DNA of 64,000 nucleotides from contig NC_016476.1 in NCBI RefSeq assembly GCF_000226095.1, positions 3,224,001-3,288,000 on the forward strand. The letters are read 5' to 3'. Position 1 is the first letter of the stretch. Every line of letters begins with the position of its first letter. Below the pieces are notes generated by a model. The model had not been told where the DNA came from and searched no databases. It was given only the letters and a program-made list of their open reading frames with translations. The position numbers and the translations under genes were made by a program. The stretch is from Thermothelomyces thermophilus ATCC 42464 (lineage: Eukaryota > Ascomycota > Sordariomycetes > Sordariales > Chaetomiaceae). Shown here in pieces: positions 1 through 11,799 of this stretch.

Positions 1-154
1 GTATAATAGGATCCTAGATAGGAGATAGTATTTAAGGTAGATTACTTTAAGATAGTATTAGGAAGGTACTTATCCTAATAAGGAGAAGATAAAGTCCTAT
101 ATCCTATAACCTATTATTCTATAAAACTATCCTTAGCTAAATAGAACTATATAA

Positions 155-2334
155 TTTATAAAGGCCTATAGGCGACCGCTCTACCGGATACTAGCAAAAC
201 TAGCCTTAGAGAGCCTACGGCTCGGCTATTTTCCAGCCCGGTTCAAAAGGGCCAAGACAGTGGTCCTCTATAAGCCTGGCAAACCCTTACAAGTCTACTT
301 CACCCTAGGTGGCTATAGGCCTATAGCGCTCCTACTAACAGTAGGCAAAGTACTAGAGGCTATAATTGCCTAGAAGGTAACAGCCGTCACAGAGGCCTAT
401 AGGCTCCTCCCGGCCAAACAGATAGGCAACCGGGAACACAGGTTTACGGAACTAGCCATTCGGCTTGTTACGGCTTAGGTCTAGGAGGCTTAGAGGTACA
501 AGGCAGCTGCCTCCCTCCTATAGCTCGACATCTTAGGGGCTTTCGACACTGTCAACCATACCCGGCTAATAGCCACTTTATAGAGCCAGGGCTTCCCAAA
601 GTGGTTAGTGGTCTAGGTTAGGGAGTGGCTACGGGACAGGGTGGCTATCCTTTACTTCAATAGCTAGGAAACAGAGGATATAGTAATAAGGGCCAGGGTC
701 CCCTAGGGGTTGCCCCTCTCCCCTATACTATTTATCCCCTATATAGCCTCTCTTTACTAAGCTATTTGCTAGGCTTGCCTTATAGTCAGTTTAATAGGCT
801 TTGCTAATGATATTAATCTTCTGGCCTTTAGGAGGGCTAAAGAGGCCTATAATGGTTAGCTATAGAGGGCCTAGAAGGCCTACCTATAGTAGGTAAAGAC
901 CTAGGGTATAGCTTTTGCCCTAGAAAAGTACAAACTTATCTACTTTAACAGGGGCCGGAAATAGTAGTCATGACTACTAGAGCTCCTATAGCCTAGAGGG
1001 GGTACTATTACTATAGCCCTATTAAAGTTAGCTAGATTCCTAGGGGTCTAGCTAGACTAGAGGTTATAGTAAGGCCCCTACTACGTAATAGTAGCTAAGA
1101 AGCTAGAAACCTAGGAGTTTACCCTAACTAGGCTTACTATAAAGACCTAGGGCCCTAGCCTCCTATAGGCCTATAAGGTCTATACTAAGTATATCTATAG
1201 TACCTTAGCTTATAGAGCCTCAAACTTCTATAAGCCTACTAAACCAGGGAGTAAGCTAGAAGGCCCTGCTAAGGAACTATTAAAGGCCTAATATAAGGCC
1301 CTTTAAATAGTTACTAGAGCCTATAAGGCTACCCCTATCTAATACCTTGAAATAGAAGCCTAGGTACTACCCCTCGACCTCTATCTTAACAAGAGGCTAG
1401 CCGACTTCAAAGCTAAACTTGACTAGCTACTCCTATAGACTAGGGCAGGCCTAGGGGCCCCCCGGGTCCCTATAAGGGCTCTTATCTAACAGGCCTATAA
1501 TAGGCTTAGCTAGAGGTTCTAGAAGAGAAAGACTAGGGCAAGGGGCTAGGAGCTAAAGCCTATAGCCCTAGAGGTAGTAAGGTCAATAATCTGGTAGTAG
1601 GTTTAGGAAAGCTATAGAGGGGGTTAACCCCCCCTATAGACCCTATGAAGAAGGCCACAGGCTATAGAACTAGCCGTAGTGGCTAGCTAGAGCAACTATT
1701 AGAGGGCCGACTAAGCCGGTAAGAGGATATAGCGTATATTAGATAAGGACCCCCTATACCTAGTTTTTACAAGGGAAGGCCTATAAAGGCACTAGGGCCT
1801 AACGAAGGCCTAGAGCTCCCTACTAGTATAGGCCTATATAGGGGCTATCGGCCTCTATAACTTCCTTTTTAGGGTTTAAGTCCTAGGGGTTAGTACCCCC
1901 TACTACGCCTATAGCTAAGGGAGGGAAACTATAGAGCACCTAGTTATTTGGTGCCCGAACCTACCGAGAAGCCGAACGTGGGAATCCTGGGAAATACGGT
2001 CGCAAAGGGACCTAGACCTCGTTTTATAGGGCATAGGGGCCTGTAACCATCGGTTGGCAAGGAGGGTTCTATAGTGGCTAATGGACCTAGGGAGGCTCCC
2101 GGAATACCGCCTTACAAGGAGGCTAGACCGGGAGGGAAGGCCTCTTTAGGGCTATTCTAGCTACTTCTCCCTTTCTTTGTAGTATATTAGTATTCTAGAT
2201 TAGGTGTTAAAAGGTAAGATAGAGGTTTTTATCCGGCCTATTTGGTACGGTTTCCTTTGTATATAACTAGAGAGGCTCTGGCATACTTATTAGCATAGTG
2301 GTGTAGGACTAATAATAATAATAATAATAATAAT
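155..2334 (+). mobile_element. 5'-truncated Tad-like LINE, RIP-decayed
   Basis: Non-LTR retrotransposon remnant. Plus-strand translation, interrupted by many stops, shows reverse-transcriptase blocks in order: a GYRPIAL block near 310-330, LDILGAFDTVNH near 525-555, a PLSPILF block near 710-735, and an FANDINLLAF catalytic-loop block near 800-830. A degenerate cysteine/histidine motif (GRETIEHLVIWC) lies near 1920-1955, as in the C-terminal part of fungal LINE ORF2. The element ends in a (TAA)n tract at 2311-2334, typical of a LINE 3' end. Homology with the other copies in the window starts near 155, so this copy lacks ORF1 and the endonuclease. Most in-frame stops are TAG/TAA where CAG/CAA would be expected, which is RIP-type change. 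Not functional. Confidence 0.85.
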
Positions 2335-4199
2335 ATAATTTATAATAAGGAATGACTTATAATTATTTTATACCTAAAGACCTAATTAGCTAAGCTTTAT
2401 AATATTATTACCCCCTTTTAGATCCTAACTGACTATAAAAACCTTAAATGCTTTTCCTAGCCTTATTTAATTAATAAATAGTAAGCTTAATAGGCCAAAA
2501 TACTTTCCCTCTTTAACTTTAAACTTTAATATTAGCTAGGATTATATATAAGCTTCCTATCTTAATACCTTATCCTACTATAAATAAGATTACCCTAAGG
2601 ATATATAATATATAATATAACTCCTTCCTACTATTTAGATAGATATAATAGGTACCTTAATATTACCTAAAGTATCTTACCTACTAAAGGGGAATACTAT
2701 TTTTATAGATAGATAGCTTATAGCCTTATAAGATAAGAGAGTCATTAAGAATAAACATTATATATATTAGCTCTAGGCTATCTGAGATAAGGCCTAGAAA
2801 TTTCTAACGGAGGTAAACGTAATATAGACCTAGATTATAGATTACTCCCTTAATATATAGGGTACCTTCTAGTTCTAAGGTAGACTTTTACTTCCTATAT
2901 AAGAGCTACTTATAATTACTATTCTTTAATATATCTATAATTCCTTTATATTAGGTTACCTAGAGAGGAATAGGTTATTTAAAATGCCCTAATAGGATTA
3001 CTATTAGGACTTTATATCCCTAGATATAAAGAGATTTATAAGGAACTATTATATATATTATATTGCTAAGGTCTTATATTAATTATAATAAGGACTCTTC
3101 TAGCCTCTACCTATTACTAAATACTTCTAGAAATAGATTTCTATCGATTTTATAGTTAATCTCCCTATATAAGATAAAGCTTTACCCTAGTACCTTATAA
3201 TAATTACTAACTAGCTATTAAAGTATATTTAACTTAAAGCTATATCCTTAATAGGAGCCGAGATATATATACTCTAGTTTTAGGATATATAATAATGGTT
3301 TTATAGATTCCTAATATAAATTATTACTAATTATAGTTTAGACTAGCTTAGCTAGTTTTAGACTACTCTTTATAAGATTATTAAAATCGAATAGCTATTA
3401 CTAATAGCCTATTACCTATAGATAGATAGACGTATAAGATATATAAATTAGGAGGTATAGACTATCTTATAGACTATAGTTTCCTTTACTTAGTATAACT
3501 AGCCTAAATATCTACCTATATATTAACTTATAATTAATAACTATAACTCGATAGTAACTAGGATAAATATAAGCTACCTCCTCTATAGTTATAATATAAG
3601 CCTAATATAGTTTACTAACCTATTAAATACTCTTGCCTTAACCTTCTAAGGAAGAGCCGCCAATTTCTTACATTACCTGAGAAGGTATAGAATAGACCTA
3701 GGCTACTATCGTATATATATAGTAATACTAGTAAGAAATCGCTAATCGTTCTTAATACCTAGCTAAAAAAATAAGGTAAGGGATAAAATATGATTATCCT
3801 TATATAATATTAAGACTAACTACCTTAGTTATAAACTTAATTAGGTTAATACTAAGTATAGAGTATTTATAGTATTAATACTACTAATAGTAACTCTAAA
3901 TGTTCCCTATAGTCTCTACCTTACCTTCTATATTAATCTTATTAAGTATACTATGTCTAACCTACTACCTTTATAATATATATTAGATTTCTAACTAGAC
4001 CTAGTATTAGAACTCTCCTAGGAGAGACTATTATAAGAAGAATATAAAGTAAAAGCGATCCTTACGGCTAGGAACGCGAAGGGAAGAGGAAATTAATATA
4101 ATATACTAGTAAAATAGAAGGGATATAATACCTTAACTTAGGAACCATTAGAAAATCTACAAAATATTAAGGTATTTAATATATTTAAGTAGGAGTAGG

Positions 4200-5925
4200 A
4201 AGATATATATTATAATAATAGACCGGTTATAAATAGGATATAGGGAAGAGTATAAAAATAAATAGTTTAAAATTTTTATATAGGTAGGTGAACCTAAGGT
4301 AAACAAGTAATAGATATATTATAATTATGTTATAGGTATATTATAGCTATATTATAAATGTACCTATAGAGATAGTCTAATTATAAAAATAAAAATAAAT
4401 ATACTAACTAATATATAATACGCTTACTCTATAACCTCCTCCTCTTTATCCTCCCCTTCTAATACGATGGTTATAGTATCAAAGGTAGGGTCTTTGTAGT
4501 TATAGACTAGGTATACTATATATTTAGCAGGCAAGGAAGAGCGGTAGGTATAGGAATAGCTAAAGTCGATTAGTATAGGTATAGGGCGTATAGAGGTACC
4601 TAAGTAGGTATAGGAGGCAGGCAATAAAGTGCCTAGGATATAGGCAATAAGGGTAATATTAATATTAACTAAAGTTAATATATTCTTATTTATATATTAT
4701 ATCAAGTATAGTATACTATTATTCTATATTATAATATAGTATATAAGCTACCTAGTAGCTTATAACGTAAGGTTAGGGCTAGTAATAGGCTAGATAATAT
4801 TACTATAGTAGGTAGGGGTATTAGGGGTAGTAGTAGTAGTAACTAAGGCAAAGTTATTACTAGAGTGACAAGAACTTATAGCCTTGGTAGGGGTAAAGGT
4901 AGCCTATCTAGGTAAGTAGTTAGATTAGGTAGCCTTAAGAAGTATAGAGAATAAACGTACTAGTATAGAGAACTTAGGCATTAAAACGGCGTAATAAGCG
5001 CCCTAGTTAGTAGTCTTATAGTAGGTAAGGAAGGTAAGGGTGGTACTAGTATTATAATAACCTACGATTTTCTTAATACCTATATATAGGTAGGGCTTAT
5101 TAGCCTAGAGCTATAGATCCTAAATATAGCTCCTATAGCTAATATAGTAAGTTATATAAGAAGTGCCCTAACCCTAGATATACTTGACCTTATTATTAGT
5201 TAGAAGTTAGTTAATATATAGTAGATAGTACTACTACTTCTTAGGCTATAGTTTAAACTCTTTATTAAAGGAGTTACCTTTAATAGTATACTTACTAAGG
5301 GAGAGGTTAATATTCTTACATTATAAAGTAAAGAGTTAGTCTATACCCTATATATATATATATATAATAATTAAAATTAGTATAGGTAAGGGAAAACTTA
5401 TATAGTAATCTTTATTCTTATTATTACTAGGATAGTAACTACTACTACTATTACTAAGTAAACTAGTAACTATCGATATATTAGATAGATACTAATTAAA
5501 AAAACCTTAAAGATATAACAGAGGTATAAATAGTAAGTATAATTATAAGAGGCAGGGGTAGTTAAAGGGTATAAAGGAAGAGAGCTAATTATAGGTAAGG
5601 AAAATTAGGAAGAAAAGGGAAGAGAAAAGGGTATTTATAGGCATTAAGGGGAAGGCAATAGTAGAATATATAAGACCTAAGCAAATTACTTATTATATAT
5701 ATAACTTATTACTATATATATATATTATATTATTCTAATAATAAAAAGAAGGAAGTATAGGTTTTATCTAAACTCGAATAGCTACCTATTTATATATAAT
5801 ATACTATTATATATATAGGTTATATTATTATAGTAATAAAGAGAGGAAGGTATAGAACCTACTTATATGCCTAATATATAAGGTAGGTATAGGGTAGGTT
5901 AGCCTAGTAACCACGAAAAAAGAGG
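4200..5925. other. AT-rich stretch, no recognised gene
   Basis: About 1.7 kb of RIP-type AT-rich sequence between the chromodomain segment and the purine-rich tract. A 66-codon open frame lies on the minus strand at 4424-4624. It has no family I recognise and is probably fortuitous in this decayed setting. Short AT tracts such as (TA)n near 5351-5366 occur. It could be 3' untranslated sequence of the chromovirus or another unidentified repeat. Confidence 0.4.
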
Positions 5926-5943
5926 GGGGGGGATATTATAGGC

Positions 5944-6214
5944 CTAGGCTATACCTAGGCTAGATAATGCCTAGGCTTTACCTAGGTATAGAACGGACCT
6001 ACCCTGCCCTACTTACCTACGCCCTATAGGTCCGTAGAGCGTTCGTTACTCGTTCGTAACTTGTCTGGTAGACATATAGCCAAGGCCTAGTTAGGGCCTA
6101 ACCTAGAGCCTAACCAGGCCTTACCTAGGTTATATATATATATATTAGTTAAAAGGTACTCTTCTATATAATTCTTGTATTCTTCTTCTTTTTCCTCCCT
6201 AAGGTAGTTAAACA
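5944..6214 (+). repeat. Probable 3' LTR, locally GC-richer
   Basis: A run of A's and G's at 5926-5943 looks like a polypurine tract. It is followed by TATTATAGGCC..., which would be TGTTATAGGCC before CpA/TpG decay, the canonical LTR start. The segment ends near ...GTTAAACA at 6214, a canonical CA end. It contains repeated CCTAGG words and a stretch near 5980-6060 richer in G and C than its surroundings. No second copy lies in the window, so this is an inference from end structure. Confidence 0.5.
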
Positions 6215-6242
6215 AAATATTATATGCTTATCTATAGATATT

Positions 6243-6731
6243 ATAAGGCTAGTATATTATATAGTCCTTTATAAGCCTAGTAAACCCTTATAGGCTTACT
6301 TTACTCTAGGTAGCTATAGGCCTATAGTATTCTTACTAATAGTAGGTAAGGTATTAGAAGCTATAGTTACCTAGAAGGTAATAGCTATTATAAAGGCTTA
6401 TAAGCTCCTCTTAGCTAAATAGATAGGTAACTATAAATATAGGTCTATAGAGCTTGCTATCTAGCTTATTATAGCCTAGGTCTAGGAAGCTTAGAGGTAT
6501 AAGGTAGTTACCTTCCTCCTATAGCTTAATATCTTAAGGGCCTTTAATATTATTAACTATACCTAGCTACTAGCTACTTTATAAGGCTAAGGCTTCCTAA
6601 AGTAGGTAATAGTCTAGGTTAAAGAGTAGCTATAGAATAAGGTAGCTATCCTTTACTTCGATAGCTAAGAAATAGAGGATATAATAATAAAGGCTAGGGT
6701 CCTATAAGGGTTATACCTCTTCCCTATACTA
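6243..6731 (+). mobile_element. LINE copy A, left part (split by copy B)
   Basis: Plus-strand segment homologous to 240-730 of the first LINE and covering the front half of the reverse transcriptase. It is 5'-truncated near 6243. The sequence breaks off after TTCCCTATACTA at 6720-6731, exactly where another LINE copy of opposite orientation begins. The rest of copy A resumes at 9239. It is RIP-decayed with many stops. Confidence 0.85.
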
Positions 6732-9238
6732 TTATTATTATTATTATTATTAGTCCTATGCTGTTATACTAATAAATATACCAGAGCCTCTCTACTTATA
6801 TATAAAGGAAACTATACCTAATAGGCCAGATAAAAACCTCTATTATACCTTTAATACCTAATCCGGAATACTAATACACTACAAAGAAAGGAGAAGTGGC
6901 TAGAATAGCCCTATAGAGGCCTTGCCTCCTAGTCTAGTCTCCTTACAAGGCGGTATTCCAAGAGCCTCCCTAGGTCTATTAGCTACTATAGAACCTTCCT
7001 TATTAAACGATGGTTATAGGCCCTTATACCCTATAAAATGAGGTCTAGGTCCCTTTATAACTATATTTCCTAGGATTCCTATATTCGGTTTCTTAATAGG
7101 TTTAGGTACTAAATAACTAGGTGCTTAATAGTCTTACTCTCCTAGCTATAGGTATAGTAAAGGGTACTAACCCCTAGGACTTAAACCTTAAATAGGAAGT
7201 TATGGAGGCTAATAGCCCCTATATAGTCCTATACTAATAGGGAGCTCTAGGCCTTTATTAGGCCCTAGTACCTTTATAGGCCTTCCCTTATAAAAACTAG
7301 GTATAAGGGGTCCTTATCTAATATATATTATATTCTCTTACTAGCTTAGTCAGCCTTCTAGTAGTTACTCTAGCTAGCTATTATAACTAGTTCTATAGCT
7401 TATAACCTTCTTTATAAGGTCTATAAAGGGGGTTAACCCCCTTTATAGCCCTCCTAAACCTACTATTAGACTATTAACCTTACTACCTCTAGGGCTATAG
7501 GCTTTAGCTCCTAGCCCCTTGCCTTAGCCCTTCTCTTCTAGAACCTCTAGCTTAGCCTATTCTAGGCCTATTAGATAAGAGCCTTTATAAGGACCTAGGA
7601 GGCCCCTAGGCCTACCCTAGTCTATATAGGAGTGGCTAGTTAAGTTTAGCTTTAAAGTTAGCTAGCCTCTTATTAAGATAGAGGTTAAGGGGTAGTACCT
7701 AGGCTTCTATTTCAAGGTATTAGATAGAGGTAGCCTTATAGGCCCTAGTAACTACTTAAAGGGCCTTATATTAGGCCTTTAATAGCTCCCTAGTAGGGCC
7801 TTCTAGCTTACCCCCTAGCTTAGTAGGCTTATAGGAATTTAAGGCCTTATAGGCTAGGGCATTATAGATATACTTAATATAGACCTTATAGGCCTATAGG
7901 AGGCTAAGGCCCTAGGTCTTTATAGTAAGCCTAGTTAAGGTAAACTCTTAGGTTTCTAGCTTCTTAGTTACCTTTATATAGTAAGGGCCTTACTATAGCC
8001 TCTAGTCTAGCTAAACCTCCAGGAATCTAGCTAACTTTAATAGGGCTATAGTAGTAATACCCCCTCTAGGCTATAGGAGCTCTAGTAGTTATAACTACTA
8101 TTTCCGGCCCCTATTAAAGTAGATAAGTTTATACTTTTCTAGGGTAAAAGCTATACCTTAGGTCTTTACCTATTATAGGTAGGCCTTCTAAGCCTTCTAT
8201 AGCTAACTATTATAGGCTTTCTTAGCCTTCCTAAAGGCTAAAAGGTTAATATCATTAATAAAGCCTATTAAACTAACTATAGGGTAAGCCTAATAAATAG
8301 CCTAATAAAGAAAGGCTATATAGAAGATAAATAATATAAGGGAGAGGGATAACCCCTAGGGGACCTTAGCCTTTACTATTATATCTTCTATTTCCTAGCT
8401 ATTAAAGTAAAGCATAGTTACCTTATCCTATAACTACTCTCTAACCTAGATTACTAACTACTTTAGGAAGCCCTAGCTTTATAAAGTAGCTAATAGCCAG
8501 ATATAGTTAATAGTATTAAAAGCCCCTAAGATATCAAGCTATAAGAAGAAGGTAGCTACCTTATACCTCTAGGCCTCCTAGACCTAAGCTATAATAAGCC
8601 AAATAGCTAGTTCTATAGACCTATATTCTTAGTTACTTATTTATTTAGCTAGGAGATACCTATAGGCCTCTATAATAGCTATTACCTTCTAGGTAACTAT
8701 AGCCTCTAGTACCTTGCCTATTATTAGTAGGATCGCTATAGGCCTATAGCTACCTAGGGTAAAGTAGGCCTATAGGGGTTTGCTAGGCTTATAGAGGACT
8801 ACTATCTTAGCCCTCTTAAACTAGGCTAGGAAATAGCCAAGCTGTAGGCTCTCTAAGGCTAGTTTAGCCAGTATCTAGTAGAGTAGCTGCCTATAGGCCT
8901 TTAGAAGGCCTATAAGGAGGAGGTCCTCCCCTAGGGCCTTGTATAGGGCCGCTCTAGCTAGTATTGCCCTAACTTTGCCTACCGTGACCTCCTAGCTTAT
9001 TTCGAACTTTGGCTCCTAGTAGTTATCTAGATCTAGGTCATTAATATCTAACAGGTCTATTTCTAGGTTCGGAAAGAACTTATTAGCCAGAGCCCTAGCC
9101 TTCTATTAGTAGGTTATAAGCCCTCCTTTAAAGGCTAGGAGCTTTAGAAGGTCGACTAGTAGGTAACTTTATAGCCTTACCTACTACTCTAGCCTCTATA
9201 GTAGGTCTAGCTAGTTAGTTACCTCCTATAATATAGCT
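6732..9238 (-). mobile_element. LINE copy B inserted into copy A
   Basis: Minus-strand copy of the same Tad-like LINE family, about 2.5 kb. Its 3' end is the (ATT)n tract at about 6732-6752, read on the plus strand. It covers the C-terminal cysteine/histidine motif, the full reverse transcriptase and about 450 bp further upstream than the first copy (to 9238). It is flanked by TTCCCTATACTA at 6720-6731 and 9239-9250, which is a single word in the uninterrupted relative near 719-730. That makes it a 12-bp target-site duplication. The element is 5'-truncated and RIP-decayed. Confidence 0.88.
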
Positions 9239-10848
9239 TTCCCTATACTATTTATCCTCTATATAGCCTCCCTTTACTAGGCTATTTAATAGGCCTACCT
9301 TATAGTTAGTTTAATAGGCTTTACTAATAATATTAACCTTCTAGCCTTTAGGAAGGCTAAAGAGGCCTATAGTAATTAGCTATAGAAGATCTAGAAGGCC
9401 TATCTATAGTAGGTAAGGACCTAAGGTATAGGTTTTGCCCTAGAGAAGTATAAGCTTATCTACTTTAATAGGGGCCGGAAATAATAGTTATAACTACTAG
9501 AGCTCTTATAATCTAAAGGAGGTATTACTACTATAGTCCCTTTAAAGTTAGCTAGATTTCTTAAGGTCTAGCTAGATTAGAGGCTATAATAGGGCCCTTA
9601 CTATATAAAGGTAGCTAAGAAGCTAGAAACCCAGGAGTTTACCCTAACTAGGCTTACTATAAAGACCTAGGGCCCCGGCCTCTTATAGGCCTATAAAGTC
9701 TATACTAAGTATATCTATAGTACCCTAGCCTATAAGGCCTCGAACTTCTATAAGCCTACTAAGCTAGGGGGTAAGCTAGAAGGCCCTGCTAGGGAGCTAT
9801 TAAAGGCCTAATATAGGGCCCTTTAAGTAGTTACTAGGGCCTATAAGGCTACCTCTATCTAATACCTCGAAATAGAAGCCTAGGTACTACTTTTTAACCT
9901 TTATCTTAATAAGAGGCTAGCTAACTTCGAAGCTAAACTTGATTAACTACTTCTATAGCTAGGGGCTAGCCTAGGGGCTATCTAGGTCCCTATAAAGGCT
10001 CTTATCTAATAAGCCTATAATTGGCTAAGCTAGAGGTTTTAGAAAAGAAGGGCTAGGGCAAAGGCTAGGAGCTAAAGCCCATAGCCTTAGAGGTAGTAAG
10101 GTCGATGGTCTAATAGTAGGTTTAAAAAGGCTATAAAGGAGGTCTACCCCCCTATAAACCCTATAGAAGAGGCTATAGGCTATAGAACTAGCTATAGTAG
10201 CTGACTAAAGTAACCATTAGAGGGCTAACTAGGCTAATAGGAAGATATAATATATATTAGATAAGGACCTTCTATATCTAGTTTTTATAAGGGAAGGCCT
10301 ATAAAGGTACTAAGGCTTAATAAAGGCCTAGAGCTCCTTACTAGTATAGGCCTATATAGGGGCTATTAGCCTTTATAACTTCCTATTTAAGGTATAAGTC
10401 CTAGGGGTTAATATCCCCTACTATACCTATAGCTAGGGGAGGGAGACTATAAAGTACCTAGTTATCTAGTGCTCGAACCTACTAAGAAGCCGAATATAGG
10501 AATCCTAGGAAATACAATTATAAAGGGACCTAGACCTCGTTTTATAAGGTATAGGGGCCTATAACCGTTATTTGGCAAGGAAGGTTCTATAATGGCCAAT
10601 AGACCTAGGGAGGCTTCCGGAATGTTACCTTATAAGGAGGCTAGACTAGGAGATAAGGCCTCTATAGGGCCATTTTTAGCTATTTCCCCTTTCCTTTATA
10701 GTGTATTAGTATTCTAGATTAGGTATTAAAGGAGGAACAGAGGTTTTTATCTAGCCTATTAGATATAGTTTCCTTTATATATAACTAGAGAGGCTCTAAT
10801 ATATTTATTAGTATAATAGTATATAATTAATAATAATAATAATAATAT
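9239..10848 (+). mobile_element. LINE copy A, right part with (TAA)n tail
   Basis: Continuation of LINE copy A after the insertion of copy B. It is collinear with about 719-2334 of the first LINE and carries the rear of the reverse transcriptase and the C-terminal region. It ends in an (AAT)n tract at about 10829-10846. With 6243-6731 it gives a LINE remnant of about 2.1 kb. RIP-decayed. Confidence 0.87.
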
Positions 10849-11353
10849 CTTATAATATTATTCTTAATTATTACCCATATAATAACCTAGGTAATAGATT
10901 TAATTATTACTTTTAGTATTCTAGATTTTAAAGTATTTATAATATATTTATCCTTAATAAGGCTACCTAATATATATCTTTGCTCTTTTATTCTTTTTAA
11001 CATTATATAGAATACCTTCTCTTTTATTATATAGCCTTGATTTCCGATATCTTAGCTCCCTTTATATAGAGAATTAGAGCCTATACCTCTTAGATAGGAG
11101 TTATATATTTATAGCTTAATTTAATATATATTAAAGACTTAGCTAGGATAGACTTAGTAGGTATAGACTTAATAGGCATTATAACCATTATATAGAAGGT
11201 ACTATAGAGGCTAATAGCTAGTTAGTTAGATCTATCAAATTAATAAAAGAAGGCTTATTAAGATACTTTAAAAGTATTATAACTACTAGATCTAGAAGAC
11301 TTAATAGACTTAGGCAAAAGGTTAAATAGGAATAAATCCTAGATATATTAAAC
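10849..11353. other. AT-rich filler between LINE and LTR element
   Basis: About 0.5 kb of AT-rich decayed sequence with no open frame or recognised motif. It contains a short local repetition of the word ATAGACTTA near 11145-11175. It is the left flank of the large LTR element. Confidence 0.4.
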
Positions 11354-11799
11354 TAGTACTAACCCTCTAGGGTACCACTTAGCACCTCTAGAACCAAACC
11401 TCCGTCTGGTTAGATAGGGAAGAGCTTTAGCTTAAAATGTCCAGAGTATCTAAGTATTTATAATCATAGTAGACAAGTCTGACCATCTAGACGGTAACGA
11501 TAATAGAGGTAGTAATAGTAATGTCCCTCTAGATAGATATAAAAGAGTCTACTTATATAGAAAAAGATACCTTTAACTTATAAAAGAAAGAAGAACTATA
11601 TCCTATTACTTTAATTTAATCCCTTAGAGCAAATAAGTATTAAAAGCTATCTATTATCCTTATCTATCTTCCTAGTACCCTTAGATAGGTAGCTACTATT
11701 TATACCTATTATATATAATAAAGCTCTATAGAACCGGAAAAATAAAACTATACCCTATGCCCCTCTAGTTATATTAAGAACTTCTAGCCCTAGTTTATA
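11354..11799 (-). repeat. Left LTR (3' LTR) of the large gypsy fossil
   Basis: Direct repeat of 23784-24232, recognisable from CTCTAGGGTAC near its left end to ACTTCTAGCC near its right end, with scattered transitions between the copies. The purine-rich tract next to its right edge makes it the 3' LTR of a minus-strand element. Exact ends are uncertain by a few bases. Confidence 0.85.

Larger units (their letters stand above)
2390..6214 (+). mobile_element. Ty3/gypsy chromovirus fossil with 3' LTR
   Basis: Broken LTR-retrotransposon fossil. On the plus strand an RNase H-like segment lies near 2400-2620, an integrase segment near 2880-3650, and a chromodomain-like segment near 4020-4200 (residues resembling LVKWKGY and TWEPLENL after RIP decay). 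This order marks a chromovirus of the Ty3/gypsy group. A purine-rich tract at 5926-5943 followed by a probable LTR (about 5944-6214) gives a plausible right end. No matching left LTR was found, and gag, protease and RT are absent from the window. The 1.7 kb between chromodomain and purine tract is unexplained. The fossil is heavily decayed with very many breaks, so it is old relative to the DNA transposon at 20.86 kb. Assigning the LTR to this element is an inference. Confidence 0.65.

Noticed and set aside
4424-4624. 66-codon minus-strand frame in the AT-rich block
   Set aside because: Only frame of its kind in decayed repeat DNA, no family recognised; more likely chance or part of an unidentified repeat.
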